Source: Bacteroidaceae bacterium
GTDB taxonomy: Bacteria > Bacteroidota > Bacteroidia > Bacteroidales > Bacteroidaceae
NCBI GenBank assembly: GCA_024398785.1
Contig: JAKSIO010000007.1
Span: 1 to 64,000 of the forward strand
DNA length: 64,000 nt
Direction: 5' to 3'
Numbering within the stretch: position 1 is the first letter of the stretch; each line of letters begins with the position of its first letter. A program made the translations under genes and the position numbers. Of the stretch, positions 17,993-27,454 are shown piece by piece. The notes beneath the pieces are model-generated. The model made no database searches, was not told the origin of the DNA, and saw only the letters and a list, made by a program, of their open reading frames with translations.

Positions 17993-19192
17993 ATGAAAAA
18001 TTACTTGTTTATTGCATCTGCTGCCATGTTAGTTTTGGTAGGATGCTCAAAAGACGCAATTGATGCTCCAAAATACAATGGCATCGATATCGATCTTGAA
18101 AGTGAAATTGCATATAACACTTATACCGGAAAACAATCCAAGGTAGGTGTTGTATCTTATGACACTGTTGACAATGTTGTTGTTGTCAAAGGTACTGCAT
18201 TCCCTAAGTCTTACGAGGAAGTTACTCTTGCAGGCGGTCACAAGGCACCAAGATACTATGTTAATTACTATGCAAACAAAAACAAAGTACAGTTTGGTTC
18301 TATTGTATATTATCTGCAGTCAAATGCCGGTAATTGGGCTTCTGCTTGGGACAAGAGCACAGAATATATCAATGAGTCAACTATTCAGTATGACCAGACA
18401 ATCAACACTTTCCGTCATCCTTCAAAGAAGTTCTACTGGCCTAAATCAGGTAATTTGAGTTTCTTCTCATATTTCCCGAACAACCTTCAGAGCCTGGCAT
18501 CAGACTTTAAGATTGACAGCAGCTATAACTTTACATACCAGGTTACTGACGGTGATGTTGATATCTTGTTGGCAAAACCGCAGATGAACATCACACAGAA
18601 TGCTTCACCTGCAGGTGTTCCTACAGTATTCCAGCACAAACTTACAAAGATTGGTGTAGTTGCAAGACTTAAGGAAGCTTATGATCCTGAAACAGAGGCA
18701 AAGTTCCACATCAACGATATCAAGTTTGTAAATGTATACAACACTGCTGATTTTGTTGGTACACCTAATACATTGGGTGATGCTTGGGTAATTTCAGACT
18801 CTACAGATTACTCTACAGTAGACTATATGGCCAATACAGATACTGTTCTTGCTCAGTTTGATACACTTTACCGTGCAATGCGTTATGATGAGATGATTCT
18901 TATGCCTCAGGATTTCAAGAACAATACAAATCCTTATAAGAATACTACCGATTCTGCACATCTGTATGTTAAGTATGTTATTGAAATGCCTGGAACAACA
19001 GTACCAGTTCTTGACACATGTGAAGTTCGCATCCCTCTTGAGGGCGAGTTCTTTGCAGGCAACACAACTGAATGGGGTATAAACAAGTATGTTGTTTACA
19101 GAATTACATTCGGTCTTGATGAAATTCTTTGGGATCCTTCAACTGATGATTGGGATGATCCTAAGTATGATGACATTGAAATCAAATATTGA
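17993..19192 (+). CDS. Fimbrillin family lipoprotein 4
   Basis: 399 residues; signal ending VLVGC. Motifs: KFYWPKSGNLSFFSYFP, DVDILLAKPQMN, GVPTVFQHKLTKI and a C-terminal INKYVVYRITFGLDEILWDP ending in a DDWDD block. TTAACCCTA recurs at 17967-17975 upstream of the ATG. The longer N-terminal region (about 90 residues before the YWP motif, rather than the usual 65) includes an insert. A perfect intercistronic hairpin follows the stop codon at 19224-19253. Confidence 0.85.
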   Translation: MKNYLFIASAAMLVLVGCSKDAIDAPKYNGIDIDLESEIAYNTYTGKQSKVGVVSYDTVDNVVVVKGTAFPKSYEEVTLAGGHKAPRYYVNYYANKNKVQFGSIVYYLQSNAGNWASAWDKSTEYINESTIQYDQTINTFRHPSKKFYWPKSGNLSFFSYFPNNLQSLASDFKIDSSYNFTYQVTDGDVDILLAKPQMNITQNASPAGVPTVFQHKLTKIGVVARLKEAYDPETEAKFHINDIKFVNVYNTADFVGTPNTLGDAWVISDSTDYSTVDYMANTDTVLAQFDTLYRAMRYDEMILMPQDFKNNTNPYKNTTDSAHLYVKYVIEMPGTTVPVLDTCEVRIPLEGEFFAGNTTEWGINKYVVYRITFGLDEILWDPSTDDWDDPKYDDIEIKY

Positions 19193-19223
19193 TTAAATTT
19201 GTATAATCAATAATATTATCCTA

Positions 19224-19253
19224 ACCAGGTTCACTGTGACAGGTGAACCTGGT
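19224..19253 (+). repeat. Intercistronic hairpin H1 between fimbrillins 4 and 5
   Basis: ACCAGGTTCAC (19224-19234) pairs perfectly with GTGAACCTGGT (19243-19253) around the 8-nt loop TGTGACAG. GGTACAAT spans the base of the stem. There is no T-tract, so it is not a simple terminator. H2 at 20414-20439 has a similar loop and the same downstream string on an unrelated stem sequence. Confidence 0.75.
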
Positions 19254-19297
19254 ACAATTGAAAATAACTTAATATAAACCATTAAATTTTTGTAAAA

Positions 19298-20401
19298 ATG
19301 AAAAAATTCTTGATTTTATCAGGGTTGGTAGCGTTGGCACTGACCGGCTGTGTTAAGAACGATGATGTTGTAATCAGTGAGGAAATTGATTTTACTCCAG
19401 TTGCTTATAAAGCTCAGAAAGCTCCAATTCTTAACAGCGTTTATCCAGAAGACCGTCCGTTCCAGGTATGGGGCTACTACCTTAAAAAAGGTCAGACATG
19501 GAGCGCCAATAAAAATGAAGCAATTGTGTATATGAACGATGCTATCAAGTATTTCAGTGAAACAGATACATGGCATGCCGACAAGAAATATTACTGGCCT
19601 GCAGCAGGTACACTGAATTTCTTTGCATGTTCTCCGGTTGGTATTGCTACAGACTGCACTCCTGCAGGTGGTGTTTCAATTGAAGACTATACTGTAGATA
19701 ATATTACTGACGTATTGGTTGCTGATACCGTTATAGGTAAGACTATGAACGATAAGACAGGCCGTGCCGGAGTTGATATGAAAATGAAACACATTGTTTC
19801 AATGGTAGATTTCAAGATTGCTGCAGATAAGGATTATTCTGATCCTGAGAATGGAGGTTTTATTATCAAACTTAAATCAGTTACTCTGAACAATATCTAT
19901 ACAACAGGTACTTTCGACCAGTTCTCTGACGGAAAATCTTTTGTATGGTCAGATCAGAAAGATGCTTCTTCTCTTAAGTTTACATCAAGATTGGCTTCAA
20001 AGGGTGGTCAGCAGGTTCCTATGGGTATCAACTACAATAAGGGTGAATATTTCCTGAATGACGATTCTCAATATGGTGCATCAGCTACTCAGACACCTAC
20101 AATGGTTCTGCCTCAAACTATTATGGTTCCTGCAGGTGCTATAACAGACAGTGCTACTATGGTTGTTGAATATACAATTGGTCAGGTTATTGATGGCGAT
20201 ACTCTTTATGGTTCACTTCAACTTAAAGACTGGGAAACAAGAACAAAGGCTGTGAAACTTTCTTCAGCAAAAATTCCTGATTGGAAACCTAACAAGAAGT
20301 ATGTTTATACTCTTATTCTCTCTTTTGGCGAAGAAATTCTGTTCGATCCAGAAGTTGTTGAATTTGAAGAGCCTGAAATTACAGACGAAAAACAGTTCTG
20401 A
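19298..20401 (+). CDS. Fimbrillin family lipoprotein 5
   Basis: 367 residues; signal MKKFLILSGLVALALTGC. Motifs: KYYWPAAGTLNFFACSP, DVLVADTVIG, a variant core MKMKHIVSMVDF in place of VPTVFRHKL, and NKKYVYTLILSFGEEILFDP ending in an acidic EFEEPEI tail. It has the longest spacer in the run (105 nt), with hairpin H1 in it, and a TAAATTTG string at 19194-19201 that could be an internal promoter. Hairpin H2 follows. It is the last short pilin before the large adhesin-like gene. Confidence 0.84.
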   Translation: MKKFLILSGLVALALTGCVKNDDVVISEEIDFTPVAYKAQKAPILNSVYPEDRPFQVWGYYLKKGQTWSANKNEAIVYMNDAIKYFSETDTWHADKKYYWPAAGTLNFFACSPVGIATDCTPAGGVSIEDYTVDNITDVLVADTVIGKTMNDKTGRAGVDMKMKHIVSMVDFKIAADKDYSDPENGGFIIKLKSVTLNNIYTTGTFDQFSDGKSFVWSDQKDASSLKFTSRLASKGGQQVPMGINYNKGEYFLNDDSQYGASATQTPTMVLPQTIMVPAGAITDSATMVVEYTIGQVIDGDTLYGSLQLKDWETRTKAVKLSSAKIPDWKPNKKYVYTLILSFGEEILFDPEVVEFEEPEITDEKQF

Positions 20402-20413
20402 TTTCTTTAAAAT

Positions 20414-20439
20414 CCATGGAACTTTGACCGGTTCCATGG
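20414..20439 (+). repeat. Intercistronic hairpin H2 before the large adhesin gene
   Basis: CCATGGAAC (20414-20422) pairs perfectly with GTTCCATGG (20431-20439) around the loop TTTGACCG; GGTACAAT follows. The loop agrees with the H1 loop at 6 of 8 positions although the stems differ, so pairing is kept while sequence changes. Confidence 0.7.
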
Positions 20440-20470
20440 GTACAATACAATTTTTTAATCTATTTCAGCG

Positions 20471-23400
20471 ATGAAGTTTGGAAACGAAATCTTGAAAAAT
20501 GTAGGCATTGTAGCGATTGTTGCTCTTATGGCATCGTGCAACAACAGTGACAATGATTATAATTACTGGCAGGAGCCTGTCAGTTCCGACGAAATTTCCT
20601 TTGGCGACCCTTCAACTCTTGAGGCAGGTTCCAAAGCCGCTGTTTTAGGTACTTCATATCCTTCTGACGTTCCTTTTGCTGTAACAGCGTGGTATTTGGG
20701 ACAGGATGATAGTGGAAATGACAGAAGTTGGGATGATTGGAAAAATACAACACAGGCAGATGGAGGTCCAATACGCTATATTCCAAGAACTGGTTCTGAG
20801 AATAATATTTCTACAATAACGCGTGTTGCAGAGAATACCTGGAAAGACAGTGAGAACAAGTCTTATTGGCCTGCAAAAGGAACACTTACTTTTTTTGCAT
20901 TCTCGCCGCAGTCTCTGGTAAATTCCGGTATAGTTTCATGTACTCCGGCCCACAGTATCCAACTTTCTGAGTTTGATGCATCGCCAGCGGGCAACGGTAA
21001 GGCTGCCGGTAATCAATGGGATGTTGATTTTATGACAGCGCCTGTATTAAAGGACAGAACGCTTGAGAATGTAGGTGGTAACAAACTGCTGATAAATTTT
21101 CAGCATCAGCTTGCTTTGATAAACTTCCAGGCTAAGGCCAATAGAGATCTTGAAGATAACGTATCAGTATATCTTAAAGAAATCAAACTGAGCAAAGTAG
21201 TTTCAAAAGCATCGTACGAATTGACAGATAATCCAAAAGACCGTTGGACTCCTGTGGCATATTCAGATAACAGACACTTGTCTGATTATATGATATTCAG
21301 TAATCCTGACGGCTTGAAACTTACAAAAAATTCTGTTATAACATCCACCTTGAATAACGGAAATCCTATTCTTGTAATACCGCAAACATTAAAGGTATTA
21401 TATGGTGATGTGAACGAGAATAATTACACATTATCAGTAACATTTGATAAAAAGATTACTACTGTTGAGAATGGCAAACAGCAGGTAGAGACAAGGACTA
21501 TTACATGTTATCGTGATTTGAGTGCTTTGCAATGGAAATCATGGGATTTGAATAAAAGCTATGTCTATTCTTTGGAGATTGGAGGTCTTGACCAGATTCT
21601 TTGGGATGTGTCTGTTACTCCTTTCAATACTGAATCAGTCCAATTGCATCCTGAACTGTTTGACAAAAACGGTGACGTGAGTGATGATATTGAACTTAAA
21701 CTTGCAAAGAAAAACCTTCTGGACTATAAGACTGAGAACGATGGCGATATTCCTTTGGAAATTGGTATTGAAAGCCAGGGTGAAATTCAGGACGGTTTGT
21801 ACTTCTTATGGTACAACATTGATCGCCGGTATGGTTCCGGATTGGATTATGCCGTGACTGATAAAAACCGTAATGTGGTTGACACATGGTATGAATATAA
21901 TGATTCGTACGGAGCTGCAACACCTAATGAACTGTATAATGATGTGATTGGTCAGGGTACCAAAACGTATCAGTACGGTTTGGAATTTGCCAATGGAAAC
22001 AACCGCTCGCAGGTTGTATACCAGTTGGTTAAACGCGGTAACAACAGTAAGACCGCTTATTATATATACCAACCCAGTTCAAAGAAATATCTTTCAATTG
22101 ATTTTTCTAAATCGACCGATACTCCTGCGGCTTCAATGGTTTCGGAAAAAAGTAAAGCTACACCATTCAATATTGATTATCTGGGCTATAAGAAACGTGC
22201 TGACGGTACAGGTGCAGGTTTGCAGATTTATTACGAAACATATTCTGACATATATGGAAGTAAAGATGGAACCGCTGACGGAATATTGTCATTGGACTAT
22301 CTTGACGAAAAAGTCTATTATGTTCTTGATGTTACCATGACCAGAACATATACACGCTATTATTTGAAATTCAACAATAGTGAAATCTGCTTTGAAAAGA
22401 AACAGGCCACGCCAAATTCAATCAACTCAACATATTTGTATATTGCCGAACGCGGATTGACTGATGTGGAATATGAGGGTTGGAAAAAGGCTCATGAAGA
22501 GATAGGTAAAAGATTTGAGACGGATAAAGAGTCTTTGGGACTTAATCTGATATGCACTGATAATAATGTATATGGAGCCCAGCAAACACCTTGCTCAGAA
22601 TATGACGGCCGTTGTCTGTTTGATTTTATTCCGCTGAACGGAACTGTAAAGACTGAAAAAGTCTATGAAATAAACTCTGATGACAGGATTACAGAATGTG
22701 AAATCAGAAATTTACATGGACAGTCTGATAAATTTTACAATAATGTTGTAGGCTCGTATGAAAAAGGACAGACTGTAACCGTCTTTGGTGAAATATGGGC
22801 TAAGGTTAATAATAGCACACAGAAAATTTGTGTTGAGAAAGAGGTTGAACTTGACATACAAAAGATACAGAGTTCAGACAATAATGTTGTAATTACTATT
22901 GTTGACGGTAAAGCTAAAATTGACAAAGCTGTTGATGGAGCATATGTGAATTGTCAGGTGGGCCTTAACAATCATCCTGTATATGGTACTATTTCTGCGT
23001 CAAGCAATAATTACAGATTCAATGTTGTTCAGCAGAAAGTGTATAATATTGAATTGAATCCGGTTGAACTCAATGCCAAGTATCCAATGGGAGACAAGGT
23101 TTTTGCAGCCGTTCCTACTGCTAGTATATATCAGTATCTTGACGGTGTCAAGGTTACTCCTGCGGTGAAGACTGTTGAAGTTGTTCCTCAATCTGTTACC
23201 GGCAGCGAGGTTAAAATTGAGAATGGCAAGCTTGTAGTTACAGGAACAAATGCCAATAAGCATGCATCTGCCACATATACTGCCAGCTATAGCGATTCCC
23301 AATATGGTACATTCAACAATATATCAGGTGGAGTAGTTACTGTAGATTGGGTTGAATATACCCTTAAGTTGCAAGATGCTTCTATTGACATGATTCTGCC

Positions 23401-24583
23401 AAATCCGGCAGGAGAAGTGTTTGGCATTCAACCGCGTGGAACCGTTTACGTTTCAAAGAATAACGCTGAAGCTACAATAGCATTTGAAAATGTGGTTGTA
23501 ACTCCAGCCAGTGTTGCAAATACGGCATATGCAGTTGTAAATGGTGCATATCTCATAGGAAAGTTTGCCGGAACAACAACATATGGTGCTTATTACGATA
23601 TTCCTGATTATGGAAGCGTTTCGGCTACTGGCGGAAAATTGATTGTCCATTTGAATCAGTACAGACTCATGTTGAATAAGATTGACATTAAATCTGAATA
23701 TTATAATCTGTCGTCACATCCTGCTACCGGATTTGTTCAGAGAAGTGTTGATGGAGGCGCATATTCAAATGTATTTCAATCTGGAGGGGTATCTTTGACA
23801 CAGGTTGAAGTTTCAGTTACAGGTGTTGCAACAGGAAACAAATACGTAAGTCTTACAGGTGACAACAGATTGTTTGCTACAAACACAGGTACTACTACGT
23901 ATTCGGCATTGTACAATTTGTCAGTAGATGGAAAAATGTTTGAACTTACTGCTGATGACGGAGCTGTGGAAGTAAGTACCAGTATATCATATTCTTTGAG
24001 ATTGCATGATGTAAGTGTTGATGTGGGTGCTTCAGTAGCGGCAACAGGTGATGTGTTGAAGAAAGTAGGCACTGCTGACAGTTATGCTGTTGAATCGGGT
24101 GTTGATGTCTATGCTACTAATTCCGGTAATGTTCTTGTGGCTACTATTGTTGACGGTAAGATTTATGGTTTGACAGCTTCTTCAACTACTTATTCAGCTG
24201 AGCTTAGAGGAAGCAATATATATGGAAAATTATCTTCCAGCTACGGAGCAAAGGTTACTGTAATAAGTTCGAAAACTAATATTTCTGCAACCTCTCTCCC
24301 TGTTTATGGAAATGACAAATGGTACAACAGAGTTGATATAAGTTCAACACGTGCATTCCAAAGTGGAGATGTTGTTTATATTGATATTGAGAATACAGGT
24401 AATTCGCAGTGTACGTATACTGCTACTTTGACTTGGGATGACCAGCAGTCCATTACATTGAACGCAGGTCAAAGCGGTACTTTGACATTTAGAATGAATA
24501 ATGTTCCAAGTTGGGCCAGTCACAATGCTGTTGCAATTTATGCCAGCGGTCCATTTAAGATAACAGGTATGTATATGAAGTAA
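20471..24583 (+). CDS. Large fimbrillin-domain protein with five repeats, probable pilus tip adhesin
   Basis: 1370 residues. Lipobox MASC (Cys 23). Residues 24 to about 395 form a fimbrillin-like domain (KSYWPAKGTLTFFAFSP, LLINFQHQLALINF, LNKSYVYSLEIGGLDQILWD). Residues of about 395-730 are an unrecognised beta-rich, Tyr/Asn-rich region. Five tandem domains follow, at about 730-856, 857-960, 961-1061, 1062-1170 and 1171-1267. The last four open with a Y-L-L strand (for example VEYTLKL, NQYRLML, ISYSLRL), and each closes with a YG/YSA strand. A final module of about 100 residues ends the protein. Last gene of the operon before a strong terminator. The tip-adhesin role is inferred from size, position and architecture. 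Confidence 0.8.
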   Translation: MKFGNEILKNVGIVAIVALMASCNNSDNDYNYWQEPVSSDEISFGDPSTLEAGSKAAVLGTSYPSDVPFAVTAWYLGQDDSGNDRSWDDWKNTTQADGGPIRYIPRTGSENNISTITRVAENTWKDSENKSYWPAKGTLTFFAFSPQSLVNSGIVSCTPAHSIQLSEFDASPAGNGKAAGNQWDVDFMTAPVLKDRTLENVGGNKLLINFQHQLALINFQAKANRDLEDNVSVYLKEIKLSKVVSKASYELTDNPKDRWTPVAYSDNRHLSDYMIFSNPDGLKLTKNSVITSTLNNGNPILVIPQTLKVLYGDVNENNYTLSVTFDKKITTVENGKQQVETRTITCYRDLSALQWKSWDLNKSYVYSLEIGGLDQILWDVSVTPFNTESVQLHPELFDKNGDVSDDIELKLAKKNLLDYKTENDGDIPLEIGIESQGEIQDGLYFLWYNIDRRYGSGLDYAVTDKNRNVVDTWYEYNDSYGAATPNELYNDVIGQGTKTYQYGLEFANGNNRSQVVYQLVKRGNNSKTAYYIYQPSSKKYLSIDFSKSTDTPAASMVSEKSKATPFNIDYLGYKKRADGTGAGLQIYYETYSDIYGSKDGTADGILSLDYLDEKVYYVLDVTMTRTYTRYYLKFNNSEICFEKKQATPNSINSTYLYIAERGLTDVEYEGWKKAHEEIGKRFETDKESLGLNLICTDNNVYGAQQTPCSEYDGRCLFDFIPLNGTVKTEKVYEINSDDRITECEIRNLHGQSDKFYNNVVGSYEKGQTVTVFGEIWAKVNNSTQKICVEKEVELDIQKIQSSDNNVVITIVDGKAKIDKAVDGAYVNCQVGLNNHPVYGTISASSNNYRFNVVQQKVYNIELNPVELNAKYPMGDKVFAAVPTASIYQYLDGVKVTPAVKTVEVVPQSVTGSEVKIENGKLVVTGTNANKHASATYTASYSDSQYGTFNNISGGVVTVDWVEYTLKLQDASIDMILPNPAGEVFGIQPRGTVYVSKNNAEATIAFENVVVTPASVANTAYAVVNGAYLIGKFAGTTTYGAYYDIPDYGSVSATGGKLIVHLNQYRLMLNKIDIKSEYYNLSSHPATGFVQRSVDGGAYSNVFQSGGVSLTQVEVSVTGVATGNKYVSLTGDNRLFATNTGTTTYSALYNLSVDGKMFELTADDGAVEVSTSISYSLRLHDVSVDVGASVAATGDVLKKVGTADSYAVESGVDVYATNSGNVLVATIVDGKIYGLTASSTTYSAELRGSNIYGKLSSSYGAKVTVISSKTNISATSLPVYGNDKWYNRVDISSTRAFQSGDVVYIDIENTGNSQCTYTATLTWDDQQSITLNAGQSGTLTFRMNNVPSWASHNAVAIYASGPFKITGMYMK

Positions 24584-24608
24584 TAATGTTATATGTTTGA
24601 GTATAGAA

Positions 24609-24642
24609 AATAACCCGCTGTTGTCAGCGGGTTATTTTTTTT
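24609..24642 (+). terminator. Intrinsic terminator of the fimbrial operon
   Basis: AATAACCCGCTG (24609-24620) and CAGCGGGTTATT (24625-24636) form a 12-bp perfect stem with a TTGT loop, followed by an eight-T run to 24642. The clearest terminator in the window. Confidence 0.93.
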
Positions 24643-24645
24643 GAT

Positions 24646-24653
24646 TAACTTTG
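24646..24653 (+). promoter_or_regulatory. -7 element of the proS promoter
   Basis: TAACTTTG begins 3 nt after the terminator T-run, 26 nt before the proS ATG. The -33 region would fall inside the terminator hairpin (TTG at 24621-24623). Confidence 0.6.
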
Positions 24654-24678
24654 CGGTGCTGAAAAATATTGAATTATA

Positions 24679-26160
24679 ATGGCTAAGGAACTTAAAGATT
24701 TGACAAAGAGGAGCGAAAACTATTCGCAGTGGTACAATGAACTTGTAGTAAAGGCAGATTTGGCAGAACAGGCACCTGTACGCGGCTGTATGGTAATCAA
24801 GCCATATGGTTATGCAATATGGGAAAAGATGCAGCGTATACTTGATGACAAATTCAAGGAAACAGGTCACCAGAATGCATACTTTCCTCTGCTTATTCCT
24901 AAATCTTTCCTTAGCAAGGAGGCAGAGCATGTTGAAGGTTTTGCCAAAGAGTGCGCAGTGGTTACACACTACCGTCTTAAAAACGATGAGAACGGAGGTG
25001 GAGTAGTAGTGGATCCCGAGGCCAGACTTGAGGAAGAACTGATTGTTCGTCCTACCAGCGAGACAATAATCTGGGCCACATACAAGAATTGGATCAAGTC
25101 TTATAGAGATCTGCCTATACTGTGTAATCAGTGGGCTAACGTTATGCGTTGGGAAATGCGTCCGCGTTTGTTCCTGCGTACTGCAGAGTTTTTGTGGCAG
25201 GAGGGACATACCGCTCATGCTACAAGAGATGAAGCTGAGGCCGAAGCACGTAAAATGCATTCTGTTTATGCAGACTTTGCGGAGAAGTATATGGCTCTTC
25301 CTGTAATAAAGGGTGTCAAATCAGAAACAGAACGTTTTGCAGGAGCTCTTGATACATATACAATTGAGTCTATGACTCAGGACGGAAAGGCTCTTCAATG
25401 CGGTACAGCTCATTTCCTTGGTCAGAATTTTGCCAAAGCATTCGGCGTACAGTATATTACAAAAGAAAATCAGTTGGAATATGTGTGGGCAACATCGTGG
25501 GGTGTTTCAACCCGTCTTATGGGAGCTCTGGTGATGGCTCATTCTGATGATAACGGTCTGGTTCTGCCGCCAATGCTTGCTCCGATTCAGGTTGTTGTTA
25601 TCCCTATATATAAAACTCAGGAGGAACTGGACAAGATTGATGCCAAAGTTGCACCGTTACTTGCTGAGTTCCGTGCAAAAGGCATCAGCGTAAAATATGA
25701 CAACGCTGACAACAAACGCCCTGGATTCAAGTTTGCTGATTATGAATTGAAGGGTATTCCGGTACGTCTTGTGATGGGCGCGCGTGATATGGAAGCCGGT
25801 ACGCTTGAGGTTATGCGTCGCGACACTTTGGAGAAAGAAACAGTAGCGTTTGACGGTATAGCAGATTATGTAGAGAATTTACTTAAGGATATTCAGGATA
25901 ATATCTATCAGAAGGCTCTTGCCTTCCGTAATTCACGTATGGTTGAAGTTGATTCTTATGAGGATTTCAAACAGAAGATAGAAGAGGGATATTTTGTAAT
26001 GGCTCATTGGGACGGAACGCCTGAAACCGAAGCCAAAATTAAAGAAGAAACTAAGGCTACTATCCGTTGTAATCCGTTTGATTACAAAAAAGAACCGGGA
26101 AAATGTGTATACACAGGCAAACCAAGTGCATGCCGTGTGTTGTTTGCACGTTCTTATTAA
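24679..26160 (+). CDS. proS: Prolyl-tRNA synthetase (short, archaeal/eukaryotic-like type)
   Basis: 493-residue class II synthetase charging tRNA-Pro. Class II motif 2 region: [25 protein letters not shown]; motif 3 region: [22 protein letters not shown]. It lacks the large editing insertion of the Escherichia coli-type enzyme and has the C-terminal extension ending in a conserved tyrosine (RVLFARSY), as in the archaeal/eukaryotic-like form common in Bacteroidetes. Transcribed from its own promoter directly after the fimbrial terminator. Confidence 0.96.
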   Translation: MAKELKDLTKRSENYSQWYNELVVKADLAEQAPVRGCMVIKPYGYAIWEKMQRILDDKFKETGHQNAYFPLLIPKSFLSKEAEHVEGFAKECAVVTHYRLKNDENGGGVVVDPEARLEEELIVRPTSETIIWATYKNWIKSYRDLPILCNQWANVMRWEMRPRLFLRTAEFLWQEGHTAHATRDEAEAEARKMHSVYADFAEKYMALPVIKGVKSETERFAGALDTYTIESMTQDGKALQCGTAHFLGQNFAKAFGVQYITKENQLEYVWATSWGVSTRLMGALVMAHSDDNGLVLPPMLAPIQVVVIPIYKTQEELDKIDAKVAPLLAEFRAKGISVKYDNADNKRPGFKFADYELKGIPVRLVMGARDMEAGTLEVMRRDTLEKETVAFDGIADYVENLLKDIQDNIYQKALAFRNSRMVEVDSYEDFKQKIEEGYFVMAHWDGTPETEAKIKEETKATIRCNPFDYKKEPGKCVYTGKPSACRVLFARSY

Positions 26161-26168
26161 AACAATAT

Positions 26169-27452
26169 ATGGCACAACATGCCGTACATAATATAATAAA
26201 CCTGCGCAGGCTTTTGCTTTCAGTAGCAATGCTTGTTGCAGGTTTTGCGTTTTGTATGGCGGCTCCCAATAAAGTGCTCAACACAGATATTCTGTCATTA
26301 CGTGTTCAGGTAGAATCGCGGCCTTTTTCTGAACCTGTTATTTCTTTAGGCGGAAATGAAAAGGTTACTGTGCTGTTTGATTGTGTAGGGCACGTTTATA
26401 ATACGTTTACCTGTCATCTGGTTCATTGTGACGCAAAATGGAATCCGTCCGGTGATTTGTCTGAGTATGACTATATGAGGGGATTCAACGATATGCCAAT
26501 CACCGATTATGATATCAGCTCAGGTACAACATTCCAATATACGCATTATGAGCAGCAATATCCGAATAATGATGTAGAACTGTTATTATCCGGCAACTAT
26601 ATGGTTCAGATTAAAGATCAGGACAATGCGGTTGTTGCCCAGGCTTGCTTTTACGTTCTTGACAGCAAGGTTGCTGTTAGCGGAAACATATCGGGAAATA
26701 CAGACATCGACCTTAATGAATCCCACCAGCAATTGTCATATAATGTGTCATGGGGGAGTAATGCAGGTATTGATTCGGAGAATGAACTGATTTCCGTTGT
26801 AATGCAGAATGGAAGAACTGATAATATTGTTTACAATCCTGAACCTGATTATATTCAGAACAATTCAATTGAGTTTGTTCATAACGGACAATTGATTTTT
26901 TCTGCCGGCAGTCCTTTCCGGAGATTTGAAGTAATTGATTACTATTCTCTTATGCGGAATGTTGAGAGAATTGAATATTTTGAACCATATTATCATGCAA
27001 CATTGCCTGTTGATAAATCAAAACGCAACTATCTGTACGATCAGGATCAGGCTGGACATTATGTTGTACGTAGTGTGAATGCTCAGGACAGCGAGTTGCA
27101 GGCCGACTATATGTTCACCCATTTTTCCCTTGATGTACCTTATAGAGAAGGTGGAAATTATTACATCAGCGGATATCTTACAAATCATAGTCTTTTCCCC
27201 GAATACCGTATGAAATGGGATCCTGAATCAAAAATGTATACTGCCACAATCCCGTTAAAGATGGGCGCCTACAATTATCAGTATATATGGTTGCCCAACA
27301 ATGCTGATAAAGGTGTAACCGATAATGTTGAAGGTAATTTCTGGCAGACAAACAATACGTATCAGATATTTGTATATCACCGTCCGTTCGGTTCAAGGTA
27401 TGATCAGCTGATTGGTTTCTCCGTTGTGGAGAACAATCTGGACGCCAAGTGA
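26169..27452 (+). CDS. DUF5103 protein (type IX secretion plug-like)
   Basis: 427 residues with a signal peptide (LLLSVAMLVAGFAFCMA). The N-terminal part, NTDILSLRVQVE then LVHCDAKWNPSGDLSEYDYMRGFNDM, matches the DUF5103 N-terminal region; the C-terminal part (GGNYYISGYLTN, KMGAYNYQYIWLP, FVYHRPFGSRYDQLIG) is a starch-binding-like beta domain typical of the family. Homologues in Flavobacterium act as the Plug that seals the SprA type IX translocon. No other T9SS gene is in the window, so secretion function here is unproven. ATG 26169 is preferred over an in-frame start at 26103 that overlaps proS. Confidence 0.85.
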   Translation: MAQHAVHNIINLRRLLLSVAMLVAGFAFCMAAPNKVLNTDILSLRVQVESRPFSEPVISLGGNEKVTVLFDCVGHVYNTFTCHLVHCDAKWNPSGDLSEYDYMRGFNDMPITDYDISSGTTFQYTHYEQQYPNNDVELLLSGNYMVQIKDQDNAVVAQACFYVLDSKVAVSGNISGNTDIDLNESHQQLSYNVSWGSNAGIDSENELISVVMQNGRTDNIVYNPEPDYIQNNSIEFVHNGQLIFSAGSPFRRFEVIDYYSLMRNVERIEYFEPYYHATLPVDKSKRNYLYDQDQAGHYVVRSVNAQDSELQADYMFTHFSLDVPYREGGNYYISGYLTNHSLFPEYRMKWDPESKMYTATIPLKMGAYNYQYIWLPNNADKGVTDNVEGNFWQTNNTYQIFVYHRPFGSRYDQLIGFSVVENNLDAK

Positions 27453-27454
27453 TA

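Noticed and set aside
19194..19201. TAAATTTG as an internal promoter for fimbrillin 5
   Set aside because: The -7 match is good, but the nearest -33 TTG has only 16-nt spacing, and such strings occur by chance in AT-rich DNA; kept only as a remark.
19224..19253. H1 hairpin as an intrinsic terminator
   Set aside because: No T-tract follows the stem; the next bases are ACAATTGAAAATAAC, and the downstream pilin gene has no convincing promoter of its own.
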